A stretch of DNA of 64,000 nt from an uncultured Bacteriovorax sp. (GCA_946481315.1 CAMLMH010000005.1:124001-188000); one strand, 5' to 3'; shown: positions 53,494 to 62,796, counted from the stretch's first letter. Notes: generated by a model from the sequence alone, not told the origin. Numbers and translations are program-made.

Positions 53494-55050
53494 ATGAAGC
53501 TTTCATCTGTTCGCTATAATCTTTATCAGTATCCGGTACATGACTGGTCCCTGATCAAAGTTACCGGTGCTGATCGGGAGACTTTTTTTCAGGGGCAAAT
53601 TACAAATGATCTGAACGCTATAAACATCAATGAAGCTGAACTTACAGCGCGTCTTAATCGTGTGGGAAAACTTCAATCTTTTTTCTATGTCGGCAAAGGT
53701 TCAGATTGTCTCTATTTGTTTTGCCAGAAGGAGCTCACCGAAAATATTCTCAGTGATTTTAATAAATTTATTATCATGGATGAAGTCGAGCTGACTCTGC
53801 TAGAAGAAAAACTTACTATTGTTTTTAACCCGAATCTGGCTTCTGATTTAACTGAGTCACTTTTTTCTTTGAACTTTTTTGGTATTAATGCAGCTCTGGT
53901 AAATACTCCTGTTAATTATGCCATGGCAGATGTTGTTGAGCTGGAAATAATTCGTCAGCTAAACGGATATCCGCTCTGGAGAAAAGATATTGATGAATCT
54001 ATGTTCATCAATGATTCGCTGTTAAATGAGCTCGCCATCTCTTATAAGAAAGGTTGTTTTTTAGGACAGGAGACAGTGGCTAAAATCGAAAACAATCGCG
54101 GAGCAGCCTATTATCCTGTTCTCATCACCAGTGTAACTGCACCTGCTGTTAATTTTGCCGGCCATGAGTTTTTTGTGGATGGAAGAAAGGGCGGCACAGT
54201 TTTATATCAGAATGGAAAACATTTTACTGCTCAACTTTTTCGCGACTTTCGCGTGGAAGGAAAATTGCTGGACATGCAATTCAATGAGCTGGTTATTTCC
54301 GGACAGGTAAGTTATCTCCCGTATTTTAAAAACCAGTCTCCGGAAGCTGTCGCCACCGAACTTTACCATTTGGGTGTCGACATCTTTCAGAAAGGTAATT
54401 CATCAGAAGCCCTGCTTTACATGGAAAAAGCGATCGCCTTTAATCCCGGATATGCCGATGCCTATGAAAGTCTGGGCGTTATTCTAGGCCGCCAGGAAAA
54501 GTTTCAATCCGCCATTGAGTGGATGGATAAACTGCTTTCTGTTAATCCATCATCTGTCATGGCCCACACGAATAAATCACTTTATTTAATGAAAATAGGA
54601 AAAATTGAGGAAGCCGAAGCGGAAAAGGCTCTCGCAACCGTTAAGTCTTTTTCCATGTACGGTGAAGAAGCCAAACTAAAAAAGGTGCAGGAAGAGGAAA
54701 GAAAGAAAAAGGAAGATGATATCAATCGCAGAGAAAAAATGTTTTACCAGGTGCTGGAACTGGATGCAGATGACAGCATTGCGCTCTACGGTCTTGCGGA
54801 CGTTGCCTTTTTCCGCGGTCAGTTTGAACGGGCCATTCCGAATCTTGAAAAATTACTTTCCCTTGATCCGAAATATTCAACAGCCTATCTGCTTTTGGGG
54901 AAATGTTATGAAGCTATTTCCAGAACAAAACAGGCGAAAGAAATTTATGTAAAGGGGATTGAGCAGGCATCTAAACAAGGTGACATGATGCCTGCCAATG
55001 AAATGCAAGCTCGGTTAAACCAGCTTGTAATGAGCTCGCGTCTGAGTTAA
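53494..55050 (+). CDS. YgfZ-like folate-binding protein fused to TPR repeats
   Basis: A 518-residue protein. Residues 1 to about 280 match YgfZ (GcvT-like), with the signature YKKGCFLGQETVAKIENNRG holding the family cysteine. Residues about 285-515 contain TPR repeats (SEALLYMEKAIAFNPGYADA and later ones ending near ELDADDSIALYGLADVAFFR) with a charged spacer at about 385-415. YgfZ helps maintain certain Fe-S enzymes; a TPR fusion is not the usual architecture. The 3' end overlaps the convergent HExxH gene by 36 bases. Confidence 0.85.
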   Translation: MKLSSVRYNLYQYPVHDWSLIKVTGADRETFFQGQITNDLNAININEAELTARLNRVGKLQSFFYVGKGSDCLYLFCQKELTENILSDFNKFIIMDEVELTLLEEKLTIVFNPNLASDLTESLFSLNFFGINAALVNTPVNYAMADVVELEIIRQLNGYPLWRKDIDESMFINDSLLNELAISYKKGCFLGQETVAKIENNRGAAYYPVLITSVTAPAVNFAGHEFFVDGRKGGTVLYQNGKHFTAQLFRDFRVEGKLLDMQFNELVISGQVSYLPYFKNQSPEAVATELYHLGVDIFQKGNSSEALLYMEKAIAFNPGYADAYESLGVILGRQEKFQSAIEWMDKLLSVNPSSVMAHTNKSLYLMKIGKIEEAEAEKALATVKSFSMYGEEAKLKKVQEEERKKKEDDINRREKMFYQVLELDADDSIALYGLADVAFFRGQFERAIPNLEKLLSLDPKYSTAYLLLGKCYEAISRTKQAKEIYVKGIEQASKQGDMMPANEMQARLNQLVMSSRLS

Positions 55051-56451
55051 TTCTTCCTTAAGGGCAACAATTTGAGCATGTGCAGAGGCATCCAGTGACT
55101 TCAGCTGATTCATGATCGGTGCCACTTCAATCTTATTAACCGCGACTCTCTCCATAACCATGTTAATAAGTTGTCTTCCTTCTTTGGTAATTCGTTTGTT
55201 TTTGTAAGCATGCTCAAGGTCCGGCCGGCAATACTCCAGCATAAAATATTCTTCCAGAAAACGTTGTTTAATTTTAATCTTTTCGGCTTTGCTGAAAGTT
55301 AACAGGCTTTGTTCAACAGCGTTGTTGAGACTCAGAAAAATTTCCAGTGCCCAGTGAAAAGTAAAGACTGCATGATAAATGCCCCGAATTGGTCTAAGGG
55401 CCTTTCTCCATGGAGAAAAATATATTTTATCGTCATCTTCATGGATTAAATCCATGTGATTGAGATAGGTGTTTAGGTAATGGTGACCATTTTCATGAAG
55501 CAAGTCATCCATGAGATCCAGTGAATCTCTTTCAAACATATTGATGCTTGAATAGCCTGGTAATGATTGCATAGAATAACTTACGATTCCCGGCTCATTT
55601 ACAGGAATAATCGTATGCGTGAAACTTTTAAAAGTTTCGTATAAGTGAGGGGCGACTTTTTTAATATTATTAAGCGCCTTTATTATATTTTTGCGGAATT
55701 CATCCTGTCTTTTTATTCCTTCATCGCAACTAGGGAGAACAAACAATATTTTCTCTTCCAGAGTTATTGGAGCTGCGGATTTCTCAATTTTCAGTTCATG
55801 AGGCTTGCCGTTCATTTCCAGTGTAACCTTGCCTTCTTCCGGGGAAATAGAAAGAAGTGGAAGTGAAGGAAAGGTGTCCGGTACTTTTTTAATATTCACT
55901 GGCAAGTGCATATCGGTAATATAGAAACGCTTTTCAAAATCCCCCAACTCCGGAATAGTGTGATACATGAGGGCATCCCCAAATTCCTGACGATAGTGAC
56001 TTAAGTGAACAACATAAAAAGAGATAATCTGATTTTCCTGCAATGGAAGTAAGTTGTTTGAAGCTTCAATTACTGGTCCGCCTTCTTTAAGCTGGTTGAG
56101 AAAACTTTCAGCAAACTCAGATTCATTCCAGAAATTAAACAATTCATTTTCTAATTCTGTAAGCTCATCTGAATCCACACCTTCATCCAGTAATAATTCT
56201 TCATGCAGCTGAATAACATAAATGAGGTTATCCACCAGATTTAACCAGTAAAATTTTAACGGCGTGTATTTATCGAACACTTCATCGTGAATGATGTCAT
56301 TGAGTTGATCCAGAAAATCCATATCGACAACATCTGTCTGAAACCCTTTCTGCAGGTCTTCGCGAAGATCTTCGATAAAGTCGCGGTAGCCTTTTTCTAC
56401 ATTGGTCTGTAATTTACGGTGGAACTCGCGTGAAAATAATTGGTCTTTCAT
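55015..56451 (-). CDS. HExxH-motif protein, possible alpha-ketoglutarate-dependent or peptide-modifying enzyme
   Basis: A 478-residue cytoplasmic protein. A helical N-terminal half leads to the core SSINMFERDSLDLMDDLLHE and HENGHHYLNTYLN, with H319-E320-N-G-H323 in a helix, then SPWRKALRPIRGIYHAVFTF about 30 residues on. HExxH followed by a PWR...G..H segment resembles the HEXXH/aKG-HExxH family seen near peptide-natural-product genes. No precursor peptide or other modification gene is nearby, so an ordinary metallopeptidase or a house-keeping hydroxylase is as likely. Confidence 0.55.
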   Translation of the reverse strand: MKDQLFSREFHRKLQTNVEKGYRDFIEDLREDLQKGFQTDVVDMDFLDQLNDIIHDEVFDKYTPLKFYWLNLVDNLIYVIQLHEELLLDEGVDSDELTELENELFNFWNESEFAESFLNQLKEGGPVIEASNNLLPLQENQIISFYVVHLSHYRQEFGDALMYHTIPELGDFEKRFYITDMHLPVNIKKVPDTFPSLPLLSISPEEGKVTLEMNGKPHELKIEKSAAPITLEEKILFVLPSCDEGIKRQDEFRKNIIKALNNIKKVAPHLYETFKSFTHTIIPVNEPGIVSYSMQSLPGYSSINMFERDSLDLMDDLLHENGHHYLNTYLNHMDLIHEDDDKIYFSPWRKALRPIRGIYHAVFTFHWALEIFLSLNNAVEQSLLTFSKAEKIKIKQRFLEEYFMLEYCRPDLEHAYKNKRITKEGRQLINMVMERVAVNKIEVAPIMNQLKSLDASAHAQIVALKEELTQTRAHYKLV

Positions 56452-56535
56452 GGTAATGCCTCTGAGGGGGTCGGGTATGTTGTATTTGTACTGGATTTAA
56501 TAATTGATGAAAAGGAATGGTGAAAGGCAAAAAAA

Positions 56536-56610
56536 TGGCTGGGAAGGTGGGATTCGAACCCACGACCAATAGATTAACAGTCTACTGCGCTACCACTGCG
56601 CCACTCCCCA
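56536..56610 (-). tRNA. tRNA-Asn (anticodon GTT)
   Basis: Read leftward: acceptor TGGGGAG with CTTCCCA, D arm GCGC/GCGC, anticodon stem GTAGA/TCTAT with loop CTGTTAA (anticodon GTT), T arm GTGGG/CCCAC and loop TTCGAAT, and an encoded CCA. A strong promoter lies upstream at 56640-56668. Confidence 0.96.
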
Positions 56611-56639
56611 ACATCAAGAAATCTATTCGAAGTCTCCAA

Positions 56640-56668
56640 GTTATAAAAATTAAAGGACTAAATGTCTA
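56640..56668 (-). promoter_or_regulatory. promoter of tRNA-Asn
   Basis: On the minus strand: TAGACA (56663-56668), 17 bases, TATAAC (56640-56645), each five of six to consensus, about 30 bases upstream of the tRNA. Confidence 0.72.
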
Positions 56669-56780
56669 CAATTTTTTTAAAAAAAGCGGAGAATTGACCG
56701 ATAAGCCCTTAAATTTCCACTTTATGTCGCGTCCGACCTAAACACTCAAGTTTTAAGCAGAACCTTCCGATACGCTTAGC

Positions 56781-57383
56781 ATGGCCACTCCTAATACACT
56801 CATTATGAATCTTTTACGGATAATGACTCCGGAAGAGATTGCAGATATTGCAACTAAGCATAATGGGGGAAAGTTTCTCTCACTCACAGATCTTGTCACA
56901 GAAAGAGTCGAACAAAAAATATATCGCGACTTCACTAGCCCGGAATCAATCGATGAAATCCATGAAGCTCACTCAAAAATGGCGAAAGAAAAAGATCTTT
57001 CGGCCAAAATACTTCCTTTTGGAAAGCCAGGTAGTTCTCCTGCGGTTGCGCCGGAGAATTCAGCATCGGGAATACCATCCGAAGGAGCCCCAGTTTCACT
57101 AACCACGATGGCCATTCAGACATCGCAGATTGCTCAACAGGCATGGGTTGAAGAAGAATTGGAAACTGAGAAAGTTGTGCATACAGAAGATGAAAATATG
57201 TCGACCTTTATTATGGTTGAAAAGGCGCGGTTGAAGCGTTCTCAAAAGATACTTAAGCAAAAAGAAATCATTGATCTTTATCAGAAAAATTCAAATGTCG
57301 ATGTTGAACAGATAAAAAATTCTAATAACGAAGCAACGCCAAGCTCGGAAGCCGGCGTGCTGGTTAATAAGAAACAATTCTGA
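56781..57383 (+). CDS. protein of unknown function, helical with disordered middle
   Basis: A 200-residue cytoplasmic protein with no signal peptide. The N-terminal 60 residues (LLRIMTPEEIADIATKHNGG and on) are helical, the middle (about 75-125) is rich in S, P, A and T and probably disordered, and the C-terminal part carries a charged helix (EKARLKRSQKILKQKEIIDL). No family is recognised, and the ATG lacks a clear ribosome-binding site. It converges on astD with the two stop codons adjacent. Confidence 0.55.
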   Translation: MATPNTLIMNLLRIMTPEEIADIATKHNGGKFLSLTDLVTERVEQKIYRDFTSPESIDEIHEAHSKMAKEKDLSAKILPFGKPGSSPAVAPENSASGIPSEGAPVSLTTMAIQTSQIAQQAWVEEELETEKVVHTEDENMSTFIMVEKARLKRSQKILKQKEIIDLYQKNSNVDVEQIKNSNNEATPSSEAGVLVNKKQF

Positions 57384-58907
57384 TTATAAATCCAGACCTA
57401 CAATTGATTTGATATCATCAGGCTCATCAGAAAGAACTTCCAATGAAGCCATCTGATATACGCAGGCATCGATAGTCGTTAAAGCGGCTGGTCGGTAATT
57501 TCCGGAATTTTTAACTCCGCCAAAAGGAAGTTTTGCCGAAGCGCCAACCGTTGATCGATTAATATTGATTAGTCCCGAATCAATTTCCTGCATACATGTT
57601 TTGAAAAAGTTTGCATCTTTAGTGAATACAGCAGCGGCCAGTCCATATTCGGTCGCATTAGCGATGGAGATCGCCTCTTCTTCAGTGTCGTATGGAATAA
57701 AAGTTACGTTTGGCCCGAAAATTTCACTGTGCAGGAACATACTGTCGTTATTCCAGCGCTCGGCCAGGTGAATCGATGGAGAAACATAGTGACCTTTTTT
57801 CGGTTTCTCCAGCTGTTTCCCGCGCATGATTTCTTCAATACCTTCACGTTTAGCCATTCCCATAAATAATAAGTATGAATCAACGGCAGCCTGATCAACC
57901 AACGGCCCCATAAATGGCTCGCGTGTATATTCAACGGGGTGATCGATGATGATTTTTTTAGATAAATCGTGAAACTCAGTTATGAACTTCTCATGAATGC
58001 TCCGGTGAATAGCGATGATTGAAGTCGATGTACATCGCTGACCAGCCGTCAGGAAACAAGCCTTAAGCAATTCCTGAGTCGCATGGGCCAGGTTTGCATC
58101 ATGGTGGAGTATTGTCGTGTTTTTTCCGCCTAATTCCAGTGACACCAGTTTAGATAAATCGTGGTGAGTAATCTCCAGAATCTTTTTTCCAACTTCTTTT
58201 GAGCCTGTAAAGAAAACTCCTTTCACTGTTTTTTCTTTAAGTAATCTTCGGGCAACTTCTCCATCACCCTGGATAAGATTGACTACACCTGCAGGGAAAC
58301 CAGCAGCATGGAAACATTCAATCAGCAATTGAGCGGAGTATGCTGTTTTTTCGGAAGGTTTGAAAATAACAGAATTTCCGGCTATCAGGGCACTCAAAAT
58401 CTGTCCGTTTGCCAGATGACAAGGAAAATTAAACGGTCCGATGACCAATGAAGGCCCCAGAGGTTTATAAATAATATGTCCCGTAGTCTTAGGTAGAATA
58501 TTTGTAATTTCTTTAGATTGAATTCGAGGGAGTGAATCATTGATGGTGACAGCGACTTTTGCCATGACTGAAGCAACTTCCGTTTTTGCTTCCCACAATG
58601 GCTTGCCCATTTCATATGCAATTGCCAGAGCAATTTCTTCCTGACGTTTTGACACCTCTTCCTGATAACGTCGCAAAAAGTTATTTCTTTCTTCCTGTGC
58701 CATTCTTCTCCAGGTTTTAAAACCCATCAAAGCAGAGTCAATAACTCGTTCAACATCGCGGTAATCGACCGGAGTTTCTGTCAAAAGCAGCGATAAATCT
58801 GCCGGGCAGTATCTTTTAATAATATTTTCAACTGCCAGAGGGCCAGTCGTTGCCGGAAGATGAAAAGCGCTGTTGTAGTAATTTCCAAGGATATTAAATT
58901 TGGCCAT
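57384..58907 (-). CDS. astD: succinylglutamate semialdehyde dehydrogenase
   Basis: A 507-residue aldehyde dehydrogenase oxidising N-succinylglutamate semialdehyde with NAD+, the fourth AST step. The NAD site GVFFTGSKEVGKKIL, the catalytic glutamate in LELGGKN and the catalytic cysteine in TAGQRCTSTS are present. Its place beside astA and a class III aminotransferase gene supports the AST role; related semialdehyde dehydrogenases look similar, so substrate is inferred from context. Confidence 0.88.
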   Translation of the reverse strand: MAKFNILGNYYNSAFHLPATTGPLAVENIIKRYCPADLSLLLTETPVDYRDVERVIDSALMGFKTWRRMAQEERNNFLRRYQEEVSKRQEEIALAIAYEMGKPLWEAKTEVASVMAKVAVTINDSLPRIQSKEITNILPKTTGHIIYKPLGPSLVIGPFNFPCHLANGQILSALIAGNSVIFKPSEKTAYSAQLLIECFHAAGFPAGVVNLIQGDGEVARRLLKEKTVKGVFFTGSKEVGKKILEITHHDLSKLVSLELGGKNTTILHHDANLAHATQELLKACFLTAGQRCTSTSIIAIHRSIHEKFITEFHDLSKKIIIDHPVEYTREPFMGPLVDQAAVDSYLLFMGMAKREGIEEIMRGKQLEKPKKGHYVSPSIHLAERWNNDSMFLHSEIFGPNVTFIPYDTEEEAISIANATEYGLAAAVFTKDANFFKTCMQEIDSGLININRSTVGASAKLPFGGVKNSGNYRPAALTTIDACVYQMASLEVLSDEPDDIKSIVGLDL

Positions 58908-58918
58908 AGTTTTCGTCC

Positions 58919-59950
58919 CTATAAAAATGTTGCGTTTGTTTTAAAGTCTTCGTAAAGACCGAGCGCTCTAGCTTCTTCTGGATCAATGATGAATCGGTTT
59001 ACTGATCCACGATTTAAATTTCCGGAAATATAAGCAGCTTTGAATGTTCCATCACTGACCGGCAGGCTGGCCAGAATATGGTTTACGTCTGATTTAATGA
59101 TTGAATCACGGATAAGAATTTCGCATTCAAACATCTCTTTCACAGGTTTGATTTCTTTCAGCTTTGCTCGGTAGTGAGGACCGCCGTCGAAAGGATCAAC
59201 TTCATTAGTATATTTAAATCCTATGCTTTCCAGCATTCGCTTAACCGGCAATGTGTCTTCTCCAACTTTTCCGATAGCATTGCGGGCTTCAATTGGAAGC
59301 AATGTTAAATAAATTGTATCTGCTGGAAACAGGCTGAGGATGAATTCTTTATTTGAACGGGAGAGGATATCAGCTTCATGGTATTCGAGATTTAGAAAAC
59401 GTCGACCGATAGCTTCCCATAAAGGTGCATGTCCTTCATTGTCGAAAGGGGGCATCAATTCGGAATGAATTGTGTCTTTAAATCGATTTGTATTCATTCC
59501 CATATATAAAAAACGGACAAAAGATAATTGTTTGCCCAGCTTTTGCTCATTTTTACGGAATTCCGGATGCAGAATAAGCCCGCCAATTTCAGTGGGTCCA
59601 TTCGTATCAAGACCCAGCTTAAGTGTTCCGTGAATGAAACCAGTATTCAGCGTTTTTGAAAATTTATTTTCCTGTCCAACAGCGAAATAATAGTGAGGCT
59701 CATCTTCCGTCCCATGTTGAGCATGGATCATGGATGCACCGACGATTCTCTCGGATTTAAGATCTTCGCAAACAAAGAGATAATAATTTTCCCACAACCG
59801 CTTAGATGGTTTGGTGAATGAACGAAGTGAACTCTCGATTTTCGATTTGATGATCTCTTTATCCGGAGGCAAGTTAATGAAGAGCATCAACTGGCTCAGT
59901 TCATAGAGATCATCAAGGTCGTGAATATTTGCAGAGCGGAGAATATACAT
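58919..59950 (-). CDS. astA: arginine N-succinyltransferase
   Basis: A 343-residue acyltransferase of the AstA family, which succinylates arginine from succinyl-CoA in the first step of ammonia-yielding arginine breakdown. Family segments include GASMIHAQHGTEDEPHYYF, ILHPEFRKNEQKLGKQLS and HSELMPPFDNEGHAPLWEAI. It lies between the aminotransferase and dehydrogenase genes. AstB and AstE, needed to complete the pathway, are not in the window. Confidence 0.93.
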   Translation of the reverse strand: MYILRSANIHDLDDLYELSQLMLFINLPPDKEIIKSKIESSLRSFTKPSKRLWENYYLFVCEDLKSERIVGASMIHAQHGTEDEPHYYFAVGQENKFSKTLNTGFIHGTLKLGLDTNGPTEIGGLILHPEFRKNEQKLGKQLSFVRFLYMGMNTNRFKDTIHSELMPPFDNEGHAPLWEAIGRRFLNLEYHEADILSRSNKEFILSLFPADTIYLTLLPIEARNAIGKVGEDTLPVKRMLESIGFKYTNEVDPFDGGPHYRAKLKEIKPVKEMFECEILIRDSIIKSDVNHILASLPVSDGTFKAAYISGNLNRGSVNRFIIDPEEARALGLYEDFKTNATFL

Positions 59951-59962
59951 AAAACTTCCTGT

Positions 59963-61327
59963 TTAAACTGTTTCAAGCACAGTTTTTTCTACGATGGAGA
60001 AGATCTCATCAATATGCTCATCAAGTAGTGGTAATGGTAATAAAAATCGTACTCTTGTCGGATCTTTCCCGGCAGAAAAAGAAATAATACCGTTTTCAAA
60101 TAATTTCTTCATGAACTTATTAGTCACATCAGCGGATCCGTCGCCTACTTCAAAAGAAAGCATTGTTCCGATGCCGCCATAATAAGGAATTTTACCTTTA
60201 CAGCTTCCTTCCGAAAGCATTTTAAACTTAGCCTTAAATTTATCTTCCAGTTCTTTTATGCGGCCTTTATCACCATAAAAATTGCCTTCAGTGAGATATC
60301 GAACTGTTGCTTTACCGGCATTGAGTGAAGCTATTGATCCGTTAAAGGTTCCGGCAATCAAACCAGGCTTAGGGTTTAAATCTTCCGTGTAGAAAGTTCC
60401 TGCGGCCTGAAGAACTTTACCAATGGTGACAACATCCACGTATTCATCTAGTTCAAACATCTGGAATGCAAAAAGCTGATGAGTTCGGGAGAAAGATTGC
60501 ACTTCATCTATCCACACATAGATATCGTGCTTCTTGGCCCATTCGCAAATCGCTTTATAATACTCTTTGCTACCAAAAATGAATCCGGCTTCACCCTGAA
60601 TGAGCTCAATAGTTAATCCACAATAAACGTTGCCGTTTTTAGCAATCAATTCATCCAAAGCATCAATGGTTTCTTTTATAGCATTTTCTGGATTGCGGTA
60701 GTTATAGTGAGGAACGTGATCCACCTGTACTGATTTAGGCATTCCTTCGCGATATGCCTGGTTGTAAGTCACATCCTGCATGGCCACTGATCGACCGGCG
60801 AAGGACTTCTGGAAAGCAATCAAACGATAGTTAGGAGCTTTTTTCTGCCAGAGTATTTTGAGAGCAGTATCGTTCGAGAATGAACCTGAGCAAGAAAACC
60901 AAAAATGTTTCAGGCGAGATTTTTTAACTGAATCCAGCAGAACTTTTGTTAGTTCGTAAGGTTCTTGATAAGAAAGCAGGTTACCACACATCATCGTGTC
61001 GCTGGTCGCAGCTTCTAAATTAGCCTTGATATATAGTGGGTGAGAGTGTCCGAGGAGATTTACTCCAATGGCATTTATTAAATCGTATTTTACAGATCCA
61101 TCGATAAGTTCAACGAAAGGGCCATGTCCGCGGCCCGAAGCCATAAAGGGATAAAAGAAACCCCGTCCTTTTAATAACTCATATTCTTTCAGTTTTTCCT
61201 TCAGAGCTTCTTTTTTGTTTTCATCTGCTGACTTAATTTTATCGAACTTTTGTTGTTCCATTAATATGGCAGAAAACAACTTATTAAAATGCTCATGAAT
61301 GTCTTGTGACTGAACTCCCATTGCCAT
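59963..61327 (-). CDS. class III PLP aminotransferase (AstC role likely)
   Basis: A 454-residue aminotransferase, first gene of the ast-like operon, with GAAAGGAAA ahead of the ATG. PLP contacts appear in FSCSGSFSNDTALKI, the aspartate of YVWIDEVQSF and the Schiff-base lysine of VTIGKVLQAAGTF. Position suggests succinylornithine transaminase activity (the AstC step). It is longer and more diverged than E. coli AstC and also resembles lysine 6-aminotransferases, so the substrate is open. Confidence 0.82.
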   Translation of the reverse strand: MAMGVQSQDIHEHFNKLFSAILMEQQKFDKIKSADENKKEALKEKLKEYELLKGRGFFYPFMASGRGHGPFVELIDGSVKYDLINAIGVNLLGHSHPLYIKANLEAATSDTMMCGNLLSYQEPYELTKVLLDSVKKSRLKHFWFSCSGSFSNDTALKILWQKKAPNYRLIAFQKSFAGRSVAMQDVTYNQAYREGMPKSVQVDHVPHYNYRNPENAIKETIDALDELIAKNGNVYCGLTIELIQGEAGFIFGSKEYYKAICEWAKKHDIYVWIDEVQSFSRTHQLFAFQMFELDEYVDVVTIGKVLQAAGTFYTEDLNPKPGLIAGTFNGSIASLNAGKATVRYLTEGNFYGDKGRIKELEDKFKAKFKMLSEGSCKGKIPYYGGIGTMLSFEVGDGSADVTNKFMKKLFENGIISFSAGKDPTRVRFLLPLPLLDEHIDEIFSIVEKTVLETV

Positions 61328-61382
61328 AATTTTTCCTTTCGTTATTTGATTGATGTCTTAAGTGGTGGACGCTTTTTCTCGC

Positions 61383-61410
61383 TTGCAAAGTACAAGGCCC
61401 ATGCGATAAT
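61383..61410 (+). promoter_or_regulatory. promoter giving a probable leaderless mRNA
   Basis: TTGCAA (61383-61388), 16 bases, GATAAT (61405-61410). The expected start site, six or seven bases on, coincides with the ATG at 61417, and no ribosome-binding site is present. Confidence 0.5.
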
Positions 61411-61416
61411 TAAATT

Positions 61417-62142
61417 ATGAAAAATAGTAGCACAGCCCCGGGGACAAAGTCATCCAGAAGCCCCTCTTCTCCCAAGCAAAAAGAACAAAGCAGTTCCCAG
61501 GAAAAGAGTCCTTTTGAGGCGCTTTATCTGCAAAAGAATTACAAGGCTGCAGCACAGTATCTACTGGACAATAAACAACAATTGCACTCAGGTATTTTTC
61601 ACTATAATCTGGGCACTGTTTATTCCAAAATGGGTGATCATGCCGCTGCAAGATATCATTTGGAAAAAGCGGTGAAAGAGGGTTACGTCAATAGCGCAAC
61701 CTTGAATAACCTGGCCTTTGTTAAATCCCAACTTAACGTCGATGATTTGTCGACATCCACTTCACTTCCTGATCAATTTATTAATACTGCTGTTAATATT
61801 CCCGCACAAGCCTACCTGTCTCTTAGTTTGGTTGTTGGTCTAATTTTTCTTATTCTGTTTCGTACCAGACGGCTGCTAAGCAAGACTGCAATTGCCGTGG
61901 CAATTGTCCTAACTTTGTTACCGATGGGATTTCAGAAATTTTATGTTGAACGGATCAATTATGCTGTCGTCCTAAAAGAAATTCCTCTTTATGAGGGCCC
62001 ATCAAAGATATTTGCAGAAAAAGGCAAGATTAGAGCAGGATCTAAAATTCTTCTGGGGGAATTTAAAGATGGATGGTTTTTTGTGGAGTTTCCAGTGTCG
62101 TTAGCCGGCTGGATTAGTAAAGATCAATTAGGCCTCTATTAA
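61417..62142 (+). CDS. BatE-like TPR/SH3 membrane protein
   Basis: A 241-residue protein: a serine/lysine-rich start, TPR repeats at about 32-105 (GIFHYNLGTVYSKMGDHAAA), two membrane helices at about 128-175, and a C-terminal SH3-like domain (EIPLYEGPSKIFAEKGKIRA, then GWFFVEFPVSLAGWISKDQL). This TPR-helix-SH3 order matches BatE of the Bat aerotolerance operons, but no BatA-D or MoxR gene is nearby. It probably yields a leaderless mRNA and leads a run with the next two genes. Confidence 0.7.
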   Translation: MKNSSTAPGTKSSRSPSSPKQKEQSSSQEKSPFEALYLQKNYKAAAQYLLDNKQQLHSGIFHYNLGTVYSKMGDHAAARYHLEKAVKEGYVNSATLNNLAFVKSQLNVDDLSTSTSLPDQFINTAVNIPAQAYLSLSLVVGLIFLILFRTRRLLSKTAIAVAIVLTLLPMGFQKFYVERINYAVVLKEIPLYEGPSKIFAEKGKIRAGSKILLGEFKDGWFFVEFPVSLAGWISKDQLGLY

Positions 62143-62154
62143 AGTTGGTGAAAA

Positions 62155-62796
62155 ATGAATTCTTCTTATGAACAAAAAGTGAAAGACAACGGACTTGAAC
62201 AAAGTGGTTTATCCAAAAGAATTGATCTTCCCATGATGAAATATTTATGGATGGCCAATCCGCTAAGCAGGGTAAAAAAGGATTCTATTCCCCGCTTTCT
62301 TCGAAACGTGGAGTTGCTGAAAAATTTTTCAGACAATGAACTTCGTATACTGGCTAAGTTCATGCATAGTAGAAAATTTTCTGATGGTGATGTTATTTTT
62401 CGCGAGGGTGAAATAGGCATTGGTTTTTACTTTATTTTTTCCGGACTAGTTGAACTAAGTCAGGGAGATTTTGGGCATGAGATGGAATCTGAAAAATTTA
62501 TCACCCTCGATGAATTCAGTTATTTTGGAGAAATGGCCTTGCTTCAGGATGGAACTCCACGTTCTGCGACAGCAGCAGCTAAAAGCAGATGTGAACTCAT
62601 TGGCATTTTTAGGCCGGACTTAGAACATCTGATTATTTATCATCCGGTTATTGCCGCGAAACTGATTCAGGCAATTTCTCTGGCCCTGGCGGACCGATTG
62701 TATTTCATCACTCAGGAAGCTAGTAAGCTCAGCAGAAGGCTGCGCAAACTGGAAGCATTAATAGAAAGCCAGAAACAACCAGCAGAGTCTCCATGA
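62155..62796 (+). CDS. cyclic-nucleotide-binding domain protein without DNA-binding domain
   Basis: A 213-residue protein with a CRP-type cNMP-binding domain at about 55-180: SDGDVIFREGEIGIGFYFIF, and the phosphate-binding cassette FGEMALLQDGTPRSATAAA with the conserved arginine. No helix-turn-helix follows; the C-terminus is a helix (SKLSRRLRKLEALIESQK). It probably senses cAMP or cGMP and acts through a partner. The stop overlaps the AI-2E transporter gene by four bases, so that permease is a candidate partner (inference). Confidence 0.85.
   Translation: MNSSYEQKVKDNGLEQSGLSKRIDLPMMKYLWMANPLSRVKKDSIPRFLRNVELLKNFSDNELRILAKFMHSRKFSDGDVIFREGEIGIGFYFIFSGLVELSQGDFGHEMESEKFITLDEFSYFGEMALLQDGTPRSATAAAKSRCELIGIFRPDLEHLIIYHPVIAAKLIQAISLALADRLYFITQEASKLSRRLRKLEALIESQKQPAESP

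Noticed and set aside
55015..55050. Frameshift where the YgfZ-TPR and HExxH genes overlap
   Set aside because: Both frames end naturally in opposite directions; convergent 3' overlap is common in this tightly packed region.
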